Shown here one piece after another: positions 23,437 through 35,412 of a stretch of 64,000 nt of DNA. The position numbers and the translations under genes are program-made. The notes beneath the pieces were generated by a model that saw only the letters and a list, made by a program, of their open reading frames with translations, did no database searches and was not told where the DNA came from. Position 1 is the stretch's first letter. Every line of letters starts with the position of its first letter. This DNA is from Pegoplata infirma (lineage: Eukaryota; Arthropoda; Insecta; Diptera; Anthomyiidae): NCBI GenBank assembly GCA_963921195.1, contig OY992536.1, forward strand, positions 329,609,038 to 329,673,037, written 5' to 3'.

Positions 23437-24190
23437 GAAAAATGATACAAATATGATCATATATGCGTTCATACAGCATCATGTATGTCCATATATGGAG
23501 CATATATGGATATATATGATGCTGCACGAAGACATATATGATCATATTTGCAACATATATTTCCATATACGTAAACTGAGGGCAGTGAAAAATGAGCATA
23601 TATGGATACATATATGTAAATATATGGATGCATATATGTAAATATATGAGCATATTTGGTCATATATGAAATTGTATGCAGTCATATATGATCATATTTG
23701 CAACATATATGTCCATATACGTAAAATGAGGGCATATGCCCATATATGACATACGTGCACAGAGAAAACGAATTTTACGATTTCCAACTGAAAGTCAGTT
23801 ATTGCAACAAAAAATCGGTTGGAACTTTTGTATATTGGTCGTCACAGTTGAATATCGGTAGTCACAACTCATTTTCGGTGGTCATAACTGTCTTTTAATT
23901 GGGGCAACTAAAAAATTTGGTTGTCAGAGCCAAATATAGTAGCAGCAACCGAATTTTGAGTTGATACAACTGATAAATTCGATTGGAAACTTTTTTTTCT
24001 GTGTGTGGACATATATGGAGCATATATGTCATATATGTTCATATGCCCTCATTTTACGTATATGGACATATATGTTGCAAATATGATCATATATGCATTC
24101 ATACAGTGTCATATATATTCATATATGCTACATATATGGACATTCATGACGCTGTATGAACGCATATATGATCATATTTGTATCATTTTG
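23437..24190. mobile_element. CATATATG-rich palindromic element
   Basis: The ends AAAATGATACAAATATGATC and the complement are inverted copies for about 55 bp (23439 onwards, 24189 backwards). Both halves are packed with the palindromic octamer CATATATG and close variants, like the subterminal regions of element X. A CCCGG at 23431 precedes the left end and recalls the X terminus. It lies in the loop of the larger foldback and is split by a MITE at about 23759-24006. Target duplication was not found. Confidence 0.6.
23759..24006. mobile_element. CACAGAGAAAA-type MITE, copy 1
   Basis: About 248 bp with ends CACAGAGAAAA and TTTTTTTTCTGTGTG. The interior repeats phrases such as TTCCAACTGAAAGTCAGTT and GTTGCAAC-like words, so it is internally repetitive. 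It is collinear with the TA-flanked copy at 52323-52569. The exact ends are uncertain by a few bases. Confidence 0.7.
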
Positions 24191-24633
24191 ATTTTTTTTT
24201 TTGTTTTTTTTTTTTTTTAATTTTACTTGATTAGATTATTTAATACAAAAAAAATGTAATAAAAAATATTATATATCCCATTGGTATTCTTCGCAAGTTA
24301 ACGATATTTCAGAACGAATAAAATTGTTTATGGAGAATGTGTTTCCAAGAGAAATTAAAGTATAAGACTATAAGTCGCCCTAAGTGGCAATCAGTATCTT
24401 TGGAAAAATGGCAACACCTAACATTTGTGTCTAAAATATAGACCATGTCTGGCAATGTTTGCAAAAATAAGTACTTAGATCAGAATTGATGAAGGAGAGG
24501 AGGAAGAATAATGATTACTAAAAATAAGTTTGTTTACATATAATTACAATAACAAACTCTTCTGTTAGAAAAAAACAACAGCAACAACGACACTCGAATT
24601 GAAAAAATCAGATTTAGTTGATACTTGCTTAAC

Positions 24634-24727
24634 AGCCTACTTGGCGTATCGGTCTAGAGTGATTGTACGTTACAAGCAGTTAATAGCAAAGTATTACAGA
24701 TGATGATGAGTTCAATCCTTGTCGGCT
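24634..24727 (+). promoter_or_regulatory. tRNA-like sequence, right arm of the foldback
   Basis: TGGCGTATCGG (24642-24652) is an A box with one mismatch; GAGTTCAATCC (24708-24718) is a B box with two. The termini AGCCTAC and GTCGGCT pair at six of seven positions, a good acceptor stem. It is the inverted partner of 23180-23271, so transcripts from the two arms point away from the central loop. Probably a tRNA-derived promoter. Confidence 0.55.
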
Positions 24728-25249
24728 GTGATCTGTTAATAATTTTCACATATAGAGTTTTATTGACTATTAACTAAATAAACTTGACATTAAAAGTTTT
24801 TTTGAAGATTATTATAACTGGATAATATGAAAATAGTAAGAAACAAACCAGGATGTCTAAATTTTTAGAAAAATTAAAATTTTTCTTTCACACTTTTCTC
24901 AATTCAAAACCATATATAACAAATCAAAAAATTATAATACATAATTATAATTAGAGCCCGAGCTCGACTGTCTTTACAGAAAACAATAATAAAGTAATAT
25001 TATTTAAGCTTTTTAAAACTAAAAAAATATTTTTGAAAATTTTTTAGAGTAAGACACCAAACATCCATTTTCTCGTGGTCAATTTTGGAACTGAAATACT
25101 TGCCCGACCAAAATAAAATTTTTTGTCGTTAATAAGCTTATCAAGCTTAATTAAAAAAAAAAATAGATTTTTTTTGTGTGGACAATTTTTTTTTAAGACA
25201 AGAGTATATATACAAAAATAAAAAAATGTGCCATGTATGAACCAGCCTA

Positions 25250-25748
25250 ATAATTATGCATCGCTAGAACGTCTTAGAATAGGTAGAATTGATAGGGAAC
25301 TAAGTATCCCATCCGATATTTTTAGTATACTTCTACATTCTCATTCTCATTTATAAATTGCCATCACGCTAAAAGTCAGCAACATTATTCAAAAATTTCT
25401 AATTTTATTTTGTTCAGTGCAAATAATTCTGTTAAACTTAACTTATTATAACAACAAGACATTTTTCCTTTTGTTTTTTGTTCTTGAAATTTAAAACTTT
25501 GTACTTGCTGCATTGCTTGGTCAAAGTTTTTTTTTTTGGAACATAAAACAAATATTGACACAAGATGGCCACATTGAATAAAACTAAAAAGTACCCGCAA
25601 AGAATTGTAGCCGACAACAGCTGCACTACAGTGATGATCCCATGTTGCTTCAGCTACCGTTGCATGCCCTTCAACAATGTGAATGATTTGTATTAGCATT
25701 TTTTTCGGTTTTTCTTTTTTCAACATTCATTCTCTGCTGCAGATACTG
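25250..25748. other. Unclassified, possibly single-copy DNA
   Basis: This stretch has no repeat match in the window. A 113-codon reverse frame (25385-25726) crosses it but resembles no family known to me, and no splice or promoter signals support it. Confidence 0.3.
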
Positions 25749-26336
25749 CACAGAAAAAAATAAAAAATAATTTTGAGTAAATTTTTAATACTATTGAGTA
25801 AAAAATTACTCAATTTTGCACCAGTAAACGATTTTATAGTATTGAGTAAATTTTTAATAAAAAATTATTAAATGCTTACTAAAAAAAATTTAATGGATAC
25901 TATTAAAAATTTAATTAAAAATTTTTCAATTTTTTAAGTAACTTTTTAATTGTGTCAAGTAAAAATTTACTCAAAATTTATCAATTTATTTTTTTAAAAA
26001 GTTTAAAAAAGTTTCACATTTTTTTTCGAAAAAAGTGTATTTTCAAACTTTACCAAATATATTTATGTCTTGAAGACATTGGAAAATTTCATAAAGATGA
26101 TTTGAAACTTTCACATACATACACAAAAAACTATAAACTAAACGAGAATTCAAAACACGAAGAGAATAAAAAAAAATAAAAAAAATTATTTAATTTTGTA
26201 TTAAATTATTTACTCAATTTTTTTTTAATTTTTCAGTAAATTTTTAATTGCGACAATTAAATAATTACTCAAATCTTATTTAAAAATTTAAACAAGTGGT
26301 TACTCAAATTTTTTTTCTCAATGTTTTTTTCTGTGT
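25749..26336. mobile_element. CACAGAAAAAAA-terminated AT-rich MITE
   Basis: Ends CACAGAAAAAAA and TTTTTTTCTGTGTG enclose about 588 bp. The interior repeats ATTGAGTAAAAAATTACTC-like phrases in both orientations. The termini resemble the 247-bp MITE at 52323-52569 but the interior is different. Target duplication is unclear. Confidence 0.6.
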
Positions 26337-28809
26337 GTGTCTTCTTCAGTGAGTGAACTCGATGATTTTTTTTTTTTGTAGTTATTGTTAGTGAAACTTC
26401 AATTTCCAACCCTGTTTAAAAACAAGGCTTTACAATTTATTCTTAGTGGTTGTGTTGAAGATGCCAAAAGTAAAACATAAAACTTTTAATGTTTCCCTTT
26501 ATAAAGAGATAAAAATAAAATAAGAAAGTCTTCTTTCTGTCTTCTTTAGCATGGACGAGTGAGTGCGTATGTTGGATGTATATCATCGTCGTTCTGTTTA
26601 CTTTCTAATTCAAAGTATTTTAAAGTACATTTAGAATAAAGTTTTGTTAATATAACATACAAATAGATCGGGTGGTTCTGCTTAGTATCAACTTAAGTTA
26701 GAAGAAGAAAACGAAGAAGAGAAAGTACCAGCAGACGGACATTTGAAAATTGTAAAGTTATACACAAGAAGTTATGTTAAATTTACTAGATGGCTTTTTT
26801 TTATAAACTCTCTCTTTATCTGTTTTACCTCCTTGAGTTATAGAATTTGTTTTTTTGCGCCTCTAAAATATATATGTACGTATATAAAGAAAAATATTAT
26901 ATTTAATAAAGTTATATGAAAATATAACAAGCTAATTTATTAGTGTATTCCGCCTATATGTCATAAATAATACTACTACTACTACCACTACACAACAAAA
27001 AAAAACAAGACATTAAAATAATTATTAACAGAAAATAAAAGTTATATATCTACCAAAGCTGAGTCAACAATATATATTGTAAGTGTATACAATGTACAGT
27101 AAGGTGGACTGACACTTCTTTTGTTAGTATTAAAAACTACTCGTTGCGGATCCGACAGACATTGTCCTGTCCCAATTTCAATAAATTTGCTTGTGATCGT
27201 TATGTGAATTTGAGACTGAATTTTTTATTTGAAATCATTTCACATGTTTTATGCGAGAAAACATTCGATTCGAGAGTTACAGAAATCAGCTACAGGTTTG
27301 AATTGAAAAACTGCAGTTTTAAAAATTAAAAAATGACTTTGGACAAAATTTAAACCGGCAAAAAATAAAAATTAACTTTAAATATCAAAAATATTGCGAA
27401 AACAGAAAAAAATTAATATTTTTCTTTGTAATCCGTTTTTTAAACTTCAAGAACCATGCTAAACGCCTTACCCATCTCCGATCGTTCTAAATTTTTGTGA
27501 GACGTATTTTTACCTCGAAATAAATATATCTGGGGTAAGTTAGGGTCAATATCAAAAAATAAAAGGTGCATTTTTTAAATTAAAAAAAAATAGAAAGAAT
27601 TGTGATCACATCTCGAATTATGGCTTAAAAGTTGCGTAATTTAGAGTAGAATTTTTGTAGTTTTTTTCAAAAAAATCGAAGGTTTCGGACTTTTTCAAAA
27701 AGTCGATTTTAATTTTTAAACGTCAAAAAATAAGTGATAATTACTTCGAATAATTTTTTCATATTTTTTTTCTAAAACTACATTGAAATACCAACAACAC
27801 GTTGTCCAAATTTTTTTAAAATATCTATAATTTTTAATGGTCAAAATTAATTAAAAATTTCAATTTTTTAATTTTTTTGAGAAAATCGCCATTTTGAAAA
27901 ATTGATTACTCAACACCATCTTGGAATAAAAGCCTGAAAATTGGTGTCCAAGTTGCACTTAATGAGTACTAAAACATAAATAATAATAAAATAAATCGAA
28001 AGGGGCCGGGTCTAAAAGTGAGTGATTTGGCTTGAAATGCCCCATATATTGTTTCCAGAAAGCGTTTTAATAGGAAAACTCTGAATCTAAGAATTTATCA
28101 GAAATAGTTTCATAAAAAAATTCACAGATTCTAAGGCATTTATTACTTTTTACATTTTAAATTTAATAGAAAAATTCTCAAACATTTTTTATAAAAAAGG
28201 TTTCAGATTCTGCGATGTTTCCAATTTTTATGTTTGAATATTTTCAGAGTCAGAGACATTCTTTCTGTAGAAAAGTTCACGAATTCTGAGGCATTTTTTT
28301 TTTAAAGTAAATTCTAAGGTAGGTAGGGAGGTGGTCCTAGAAAATAGTATTATTACGTTATGATTAAAAAAATGTTAGCCACCCCCCCCCCTTTTCCAAA
28401 TCCTGGATACGTCGCTGACACTCTCACTTGTTTTTTTTTTGGAACATTTTTGTGTCAGAAACAGTTTTGGTAAAAAGAAAGAAGAAAAAAAATGTACGGA
28501 AAAAATGTTGGATCAAAAAAAAAAAAAAAAAAACATAATAAAAAAATTTTTTGATGAAAAAAAATAAATTTAAAAAAAAAAAAATTGATAAATTTTTTTT
28601 TTTTTTAAATAATTACGTTACGTTTTTCACCAGCTGCCGAAAAACTTTTTTATTCACTAGCATGTGAATTATTAACAAGTTACAAATCGAAAAATCAGAG
28701 ACCAAATATAACAGCTATTAAAAAAAAACATTATGCGAATTTTGTCCAAAGTAAGTATTTTATATATGAAAGGACTTCTAGAGATGTCCCATGTTAAAAT
28801 TTGCAATAA
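26337..28809. other. AT-rich region without identified elements
   Basis: 26337-27110 looks like single-copy DNA with small simple repeats, such as (TAC)n near 26970. From about 27340 to 28050 the text resembles other foldback arms in style (AAAATCGCCATTTT, CCCATATAT) but no partner arm was found. A C run lies near 28383-28391, and A and T runs at 28516-28610. No supported coding region. Confidence 0.35.
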
Positions 28810-28870
28810 CAATATGTTAAAAATAAAGTTGTTCGAGCTCGAGGTCAACAACTTTATTTTTAACATATTG
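28810..28870. repeat. Perfect 24-bp hairpin
   Basis: Arms 28810-28833 and 28847-28870 (CAATATGTTAAAAATAAAGT on the left) are perfectly complementary, with a 13-nt loop containing GAGCTC. There is no sign of a flanking duplication. It could be the tip of a larger decayed foldback. Confidence 0.8.
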
Positions 28871-30593
28871 AATCTGAGGTCGAATAAAAAACAACTATAA
28901 TTTAATTTGCAATAACTTTAATTTTTTGATTTTTTTCATAAAAGTATAAAAAAACATTTATTAAAAAGTTTTTGTTCGAACAATTTAAAATAATTTTTAT
29001 TTTATATTTATTGGCGTAAATAACTGTTGAAACAGTTATTTTTGAAAAAAAAATCAACCGAAGTTTATATTTTTAAATCAATGATTGAAGTGTTAGCTAT
29101 CAATAGGTTTCTTTTGCATGCATTTATTTTAGTTTTATTTTAATAACTCAAGTTTTTTTTAAGGCTCAAAGAGTTTTTGATAACAGTTATAAAAAATAAA
29201 AGTTTTTTTATTTCTGTTATTTTGAACGGATATAAATCATTTCAAACTGCAATTTTTAATTTTTATTTGAAAAAATATTTTTGAACAGTTAAATTTTACT
29301 TTTTCAATAAATCTCATAACAGTTATGGTCTCTGCGAAAAATGCAAATTTTTGTTTTATTGAAAATGAAAACAGTAATTCTTATTTCCCTTTTTTAGGTG
29401 GCGCCCTGCATTATTTTTTTAATTGGACACCAGCCTAAAAACATTATCATGATAAAATGGAAAAGTAAACTTTTCTTCTTTGCTTAAAAAAAAATAATTG
29501 GTCAAAATGTCAAAAAATAGCCGCGATAATTACTAGATAATAATCTACAATAAAAAAAATAGGTTTTTCAAAAAAAGTTTATACTACAAAAATCTTTTTT
29601 TCGTTCCACTCCAATATGTACGTACAATTATTTTATTTCGTTATAAAAATAATGTTGGTTATGGTGGCATATAAATCTTTGCCATCTTTTTGATGTTTAT
29701 TGTTTAAATGCTGTTATTTGCAGTTACTAAAACAAGTAATATTTCTTTTTACAATGACCACTATTTGTTACCAACATAAGAAAGGGAGCTCAGGCACATT
29801 CGCCGCACTGTTCGTGTAACAACTTTAACAAAAAACATATTTGCTGTATCAAATGTCCAACATTACAAACATTTTATGAGTCATTGATTACATTTTTTTC
29901 TTGGCTTTTGCTATATTGTCAAAAGAAGTAAAATATGAAATTATATTTATTTATTTTTTTATTAAGTATTTTAGCTTAATTAAACAAAACCAAATGGCTT
30001 CAATTGTATTTTGAATTAATATTTCACAACAGTCTCATTAAAATAATGATCATATTAAATAGGAGTTTGTGTTTATTTGAGTGGGTGTAAGTAGTATTTT
30101 TATCCGTAGCTTAAAGTAGTATTATATTATTTACCTAAGTAATTTCCATCTTTATGATTTTTATTCTTTTTTTCTTGTACATTTTCATTATTTACATTTC
30201 AATTACCTGTTACAAGTGTAATCTCTACTCTTCATAACTTTGTTAATTCTAAAATGTTTCTTGAAATACATATAGATACATATATATTTGTATATAAAAA
30301 GACACCCTGACTGCTTACTTGTAATAACTATGTATATAAGGCATTTCATGCAATTTTAACAGTTTAAGGCACAGACCATATAGACATGCAACACGAGTGT
30401 TTTTTTTTGGTACTTTCAATATGGACGCATACAAAATACTACTAAATTTACTTCTCTGCCTAGAATACGTGTGCCTGTACGTGTGAGCTTTTACATCTGT
30501 ATTTTCGTTGTTTGTTTATGTTTTGTATGAAACGTCAAAAGTTACACGCGCGTGCCGTCACTAATACATACACATGTGCGAAACTATGGTTTA
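28871..30593. other. AT-rich region without identified elements
   Basis: Several short hairpins built on AACAGTTATTTTT words occur between 28960 and 29370. From about 29750 to 30590 the sequence looks single copy and has no element ends. No supported gene. Confidence 0.35.
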
Positions 30594-30772
30594 AGGTACC
30601 CTTTGAAAACTACTTCCTCCTAATTTTTTTTGATTTTTTCGATGACCCGTTCAAAAGATATTGAATTTTCAAAAATTTAGAGCTTGAAAAAACCATATGC
30701 TTTTGAAAGCACTTCTTAAACGTATAAGACTTCAGCTTTTTGTGAAAATCGGATAATCAATTAACTTTTTAA

Positions 30773-31107
30773 GCCATAATCAGTTTAGAAGTGAGGTAGT
30801 GAAGTAGTGAGGTAGTGAGGTAGAGCCTTATGTGATTATCAATAAGAAAAAAGAGTGTAGATAATTTTAAAAATTTGTGTGTTCTTCATACACATTGAAT
30901 TTTGATATAAGCCTAAAAAGTAGAGCGAGGTAAAGAAATTCTATACAGATTTTGTTTACGTCTCTCTACTTTTTAGTCTTATGGGAAAATTCAATGTGTA
31001 TGAAGAACACACAAATTTTTAAATTATCTACACTCTTTTTTCTTATTGAAAATCACATAAGGCTCTACCTCACTACTTCACTACCTCACTTCTAAACTGA
31101 TTATGGC
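30773..31107. mobile_element. 335-bp palindromic MITE
   Basis: The termini GCCATAATCAGTTTAGAAG and complement start inverted arms of about 150 bp. The arms include a GAGGTAGTGA repeat and a block around GTGTTCTTCATACACATTG. It is flanked by TTTAA on both sides (30768-30772 and 31108-31112), which contains TTAA. The spacer near 30930 is short. No coding content. Confidence 0.8.
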
Positions 31108-31179
31108 TTTAACCATGGTTAAAAAGTAAGAGCACTTTATACGTGATGTATTTTTCTCACTTTTGCTAAAACGGTCGAT

Positions 31180-31905
31180 CTTTGACCTGCGATAATTTGA
31201 AGAAAATTTTTATTGTCCTAGGTCTAAAACTTATGTGGTACAAATTAGAGGTCAATCGGATTAAATTAACCCGTGGCGGCCGGCGGTCAAAGTTTTGGAT
31301 TTTTGAAAAAATTTTAAAAATAAAATTAAAAAAAATTGTATCTTTCGACACATCATATTTGTTAATTTCGATGCGCTGAGCATGAATATCAAAAAAAAAA
31401 ATTGCTCGATCGGTTTTCGAGATATCGCCATTTCGAATTTGTAAAAAATGGCGGTTTTTCCAACGTTCAAGAAATTTTTTAAAAAAAGTCTCAAAAATTC
31501 ATTCCGCAGACCCTTTTGTAGAGCTTGAGACAGTATTTCATTTAGAACTAATTTGATCCAAATCCGATCATTTTAAGCCGTGGCGCCCATCGATCAAAGT
31601 TTTTGGCTTTTTTTTCAAAAAAATTCTTAAACGTAGGAAAAAACCCCCCATTTTGCAATTTTTTGACAAATTTTAAATGGCGATATCTCGAAAACCGTTC
31701 GACCGATTTTATAAATTTTTTGATATTAGTATTCAGCATGCTAAAATTAATAATTAATAATGTATCGCAAGATATTTTTTATTTTTTTCATTTTCAAAAA
31801 TCCAAAATTTTGGTGGAATTTTTCCAAAAATCCAAAACTTTGACCGCCGGGCGCCACAGGTTAATTTAATCCGATTGGCCTCAAATTGGTACCTAGTAAA
31901 ATAAA
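31180..31905. repeat. Palindrome with GATATCTCGAAAACCG motifs
   Basis: Left text (GGTCAATCGGATTAAATTAA, then GGCGGTCAAAGTTTTGGA) returns inverted at 31800-31885. Mirrored words ATGGCGATATCTCGAAAACC flank the centre near 31540. Open frames on both strands here are mirror images of each other and not genes. Ends are approximate. Confidence 0.7.
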
Positions 31906-32080
31906 AAAATGCCCAGACTTTGAAAATCGGAGAAGAAAAAATTTTGCTATGCAGAAAAATGCCAGTCTAATGCAACAAATATCATAGAAACGATTTTATC
32001 TATGTGCCAAATGTTCAATGACGTACAAAGGCATAATTCCGAACAGTGTTGAATTGCCCAGTAGTTTTTCTTTTAAAGTA

Positions 32081-32393
32081 CACTCTAAAAAAATGAGTCC
32101 AATTTTCTACTATAAGGGCCAATAACACAAACGAACTAACCGGAAGATAAATTGTGTTTAGTGCTAACCGGAGGTTATGGATGTCAAATTTGTATGGGAC
32201 TGACCGGAGGTTACATTTACTTTGATTTAACTGGATATTGTGTTAACCGGCATAAATTGGGTTAATTTTAACAAATTCAAATAATATACTACTATAAATT
32301 TGGTAAATTTTCAATAATTTTAAGTAAAATTAAGCAATTTGTGTAAATTTACCCAATTTATAGTAGGAAACTGAAATCGTTTTAATTAGAGTG
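32081..32393. mobile_element. CACTCTAAAA-type MITE
   Basis: A 313-bp element with CACTCTAAAA and TTAGAGTG ends, flanked by TA (32079-32080 and 32394-32395). Its interior repeats CTAACCGGAGGTTA-like phrases. Related in terminus style to the CACTCAAAA elements. Confidence 0.75.
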
Positions 32394-32545
32394 TACTTAA
32401 AAAATATTTTTATAAAAGTTATGAGTAAAAGAAGTGTGAGTAAAACAACAAATTTCGTATTTTTGAAAATTCCATACCTTTAAAACGGGTCTTCAAAAAA
32501 TCTAAAAATTTACCCGAAAGGAGTTTTCAAAGGGTACTTAAAACT

Positions 32546-33551
32546 GCTAAAAAAATTGGAAAAATCTAATAAATAAAATTTTGTACATGTCCGATTTGGC
32601 ATGAAATTTCCCATATATATATTTTCAAATGTATAGTATTACTTTAAATTATAGTACAAGAGTTAATAGTTAAATCAAAATTATTTTATGGAATTAAATT
32701 GTAATTTTATATAAGAAATTAAAACGGTACCTTTAAATATCCTAAACACCACATGATTTTTTAGAACTCAGGAAGAGGCAATCTTTAAAAAAAAATATTA
32801 AAACTAAAACGTAGCAACTTTAATAAGCGCAGGTGTGTGGTGAAATACACTAAATTTTATTTTAAAGTGGTACAAAATTCCATTTCCCTAAATTCCCTAA
32901 ATGTGACATTGAGATAACTAGTCGAAAAAAAATGTCTTCATTAACAAATCCGCAATATATACCTAAATGTGCTCTTATTTTATGCCATACTGTTAATACA
33001 CAGTATATTTATGAGAATTTTCTACAACTCGTCTACTTGCAACTGAGTTAGTTTGTAGATTTGTGTTTATTTAACATTTGTTCACTTGTTTTTTATATAA
33101 ATATTTGAGTGTTGTACTTATGATTTTAATATAATTAAAGTATACTTAAGTGTTATTATAGAAAATATTATGAATAGTTTATACAATTATGAATTCGTTC
33201 ATATGTGCATATCTATACCTATATTTTTATGCCTCACATAACAAAATAAAATTTATTTAAATAAACTAATTTTAAAAATAAAAATCATTGACATATTGTG
33301 CTTATTGTGATTTGCATAGAAATGACTTTGAAAAGTTATAATAAAATTAGGTAATTAATAATTTTATTTTATAAATGTTTATTTTGAGTATGTTTGTATA
33401 ATTGACATAATTTTGTTTTATATGATATTATTTTTTTACATAACATTGAAAAAATATTGACCCAGTTCATAAGTATTTAACTTTATTGAACTAAAACAAA
33501 TCATAGGATTTATATTTGGATTTTTTGTATTTACTAAAAAATTGTTTGATC
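32546..33551. other. AT-rich region, no features found
   Basis: No element ends, tandem repeats or credible reading frames were seen. Confidence 0.35.
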
Positions 33552-33555
33552 TTAA

Positions 33556-34069
33556 CCCTTTCACTACCGACTTTTTTTGACTGGGAATTTATTGACCAAA
33601 ATTTGTGAAAATGTAGATCTAGGCAAATTAAAAACATTTTGTTGATTTCGTTGGTCTACCGCGCCCCTAGCGGAGATATTTCCAACCAAACTTAAAGCTT
33701 TCACATGCAGAATCTCGCAAACGAATGAACATTTTTCCGAAATTCGAATTTTGTATTTTTTGTACCGAAAAGTTCTACAAAATCCGCTTTTAGGAAAGCT
33801 TGTACGATTATTATTCGATTTTTGAGAATTTTTTAACGTTTATTTTGTTTTGCAATTTTTTTACGTTATTTGAAAAATTTTCATTTTGCTAACAAATATT
33901 GCGTGTAGAGCCCACCGGATTGCAAATTTATTTTTCCGAACACATCTATCGTAAAGATAACCCTTCAATGATCAATCTTGTTAAAACAAAACACAAAAAT
34001 GTTGGACGGTTTATTTTTAATGATTTTTTAAAGATGTGTACACTGTAGTGTACAAGGGGAGTGAAAGAG
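33556..34069. mobile_element. piggyBac-type MITE with TTAA duplication
   Basis: A 514-bp element with ends CCCTTTCACTACC and GGGGAGTGAAAGAG, flanked by TTAA (33552-33555 and 34070-34073). TTAA target sites are diagnostic for the piggyBac superfamily. The ends differ from the piggyBac relic at 57845-59654, so it belongs to another family. A GTGTACACTGTAGTGTAC palindrome lies just inside the right end. No coding content. Confidence 0.8.
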
Positions 34070-34939
34070 TTAATATACTTTTGGCTCTGCACTCTCTACA
34101 CTATAACGTGCCCAAATCGTTTAAACCAACAAAAAATTTTTTGACCAAATAAAAAAAAACACAAGTACATAAAAAAATTAAATTCGACTTGGCGGAATAC
34201 ATAAAAAAAATTAATGAACATTTTGTAAAAAAAATATTGCATTTGTTTTGAGTGTAAATTTTTTGCTTCAACCACCCTAAAAGACAACCAAAATCGGAAT
34301 GGAATGAAACCAACAGCAAATGAAAGTTAACACATTCCATAACAAAGCCCTCACGGATTTTTTTAGTTCAGCGCTAGATTTTTTTTACACCATTTGAAAT
34401 TGGTGAACTTTTATTATAATTATAATAATAATTGCTTGAAAACTGTATAATTGGCTTATGACTAACTTTGTAATTGCCTTTAAATAACAATTTAGGCGAA
34501 ATTTTTACCGGTTATGGATAACGTAATTGTGAACTTAAGTTTGGACGCTAGACCCTACATGTCCAATAAGGGCGCCACAAGGGGCCCCTAAAGTAGGCCA
34601 TGCTTTGTACAAAAACATTTTAAATGCATTAAAAACTACCGACTTTAAATGCGTGTAAAAACAATCTATCGCTAAATTGAATAAAATCCTTGAGGGGTTT
34701 GTCATGTAAAATTTCAACTTTCATTTGCTTTTGGTTTCATCCTATTCCGGTTCGCAAAGTTCGATTTTATATCACTGTGAAATCGGCACAAAACCTAACT
34801 TTTTGCATTAGACGGTTTCTGTAATTTTGTTATGCGAAAACATTCGATATTTTTTTTTTTTGAAAATTAAAAAAAAAAAACTGTTTCTGTAAAGTAATGG
34901 ATTGAAAACTTTTGAAGTTGAAGTGCGATATTTACTAGC

Positions 34940-35099
34940 GTCGAAACTGAATCAAATTATGTCACGTAAGGCGTAACGACCAATAATTTTTTGTTCCTAA
35001 TATATAAATGTAAACTAAATCGAACTGATGTAAAAATTTAATGTGTTTTTTTTGTTTTTTTTTTACTTCTTGCGCGACGCAATGTGATTCTGGTTCGAC
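34940..35099. mobile_element. 160-bp MITE (GTCGAA/TTCGAC ends), copy 1
   Basis: Inverted ends GTCGAAACTGAATCAAAT and its complement (ATGTGATTCTGGTTCGAC) enclose about 160 bp, with GTAAGGCGTAACG in the left arm and TTGCGCGACGC in the right. It is absent from the Z-family copy at 40640-40900. A second copy lies at 61060-61229. Confidence 0.75.
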
Positions 35100-35412
35100 C
35101 CTTAAATGAAACAACTTTTAAGTTATACAAAACAAAAAACAATAATTTATTCAAGAAAATACTATTAACTAATTAATATTAACTCCATCTATATATTATT
35201 TTCAATTAGTTTATTTATTATTTTATTTTTGTAAGCAAATGTTAAGAGTTCTGTTAAAAAATGTGAAATGGTTTTTTTTGTGTTTTTTAATATTTTCTCG
35301 CTTTATTTTGAATATTCCAATAAAAATGCAATAAAAATGTTTATTCCAGAATCGAGCAAGGATGGAATTATTTGTTAAATACTTTCCGATTCAAAAACTT
35401 TTCGCCTAAATT

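Larger units (their letters stand above)
22889..25247. mobile_element. 2.36-kb foldback element with tRNA-like sequence in each arm
   Basis: Termini are GGGTGGTTCATA and TATGAACCAGCC with TA on each side (22887-22888, 25248-25249). Arms at about 22924-23337 and 24575-24982 are inverted copies over roughly 410 bp. Each arm carries a tRNA-like sequence in the outward direction. The central loop (23338-24574) holds a CATATATG-rich palindrome and a nested MITE. No transposase is visible. Confidence 0.85.
30594..32545. repeat. Outer foldback holding three nested elements
   Basis: The word GGTACCCTTTGAAAACT near 30597 and its complement near 32530, with following text (CCGTTCAAAAGATATTG versus its diverged complement), are inverted copies. 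They frame the palindromes at 30773-31107 and 31180-31905 and the MITE at 32081-32393. The arms are diverged and their outer limits approximate. Confidence 0.5.

Noticed and set aside
23423..24220. Met/Tyr/Ile/His-rich open frames on both strands
   Set aside because: Translation of CATATATG repeats, read the same on both strands.
25385..25726. 113-codon reverse open frame in single-copy-looking DNA
   Set aside because: No recognisable motif, no start context or splice signals, and composition compatible with chance. Left as unclassified.
31182..31869. Overlapping open frames on both strands
   Set aside because: They are mirror images made by the palindrome at 31180-31905.
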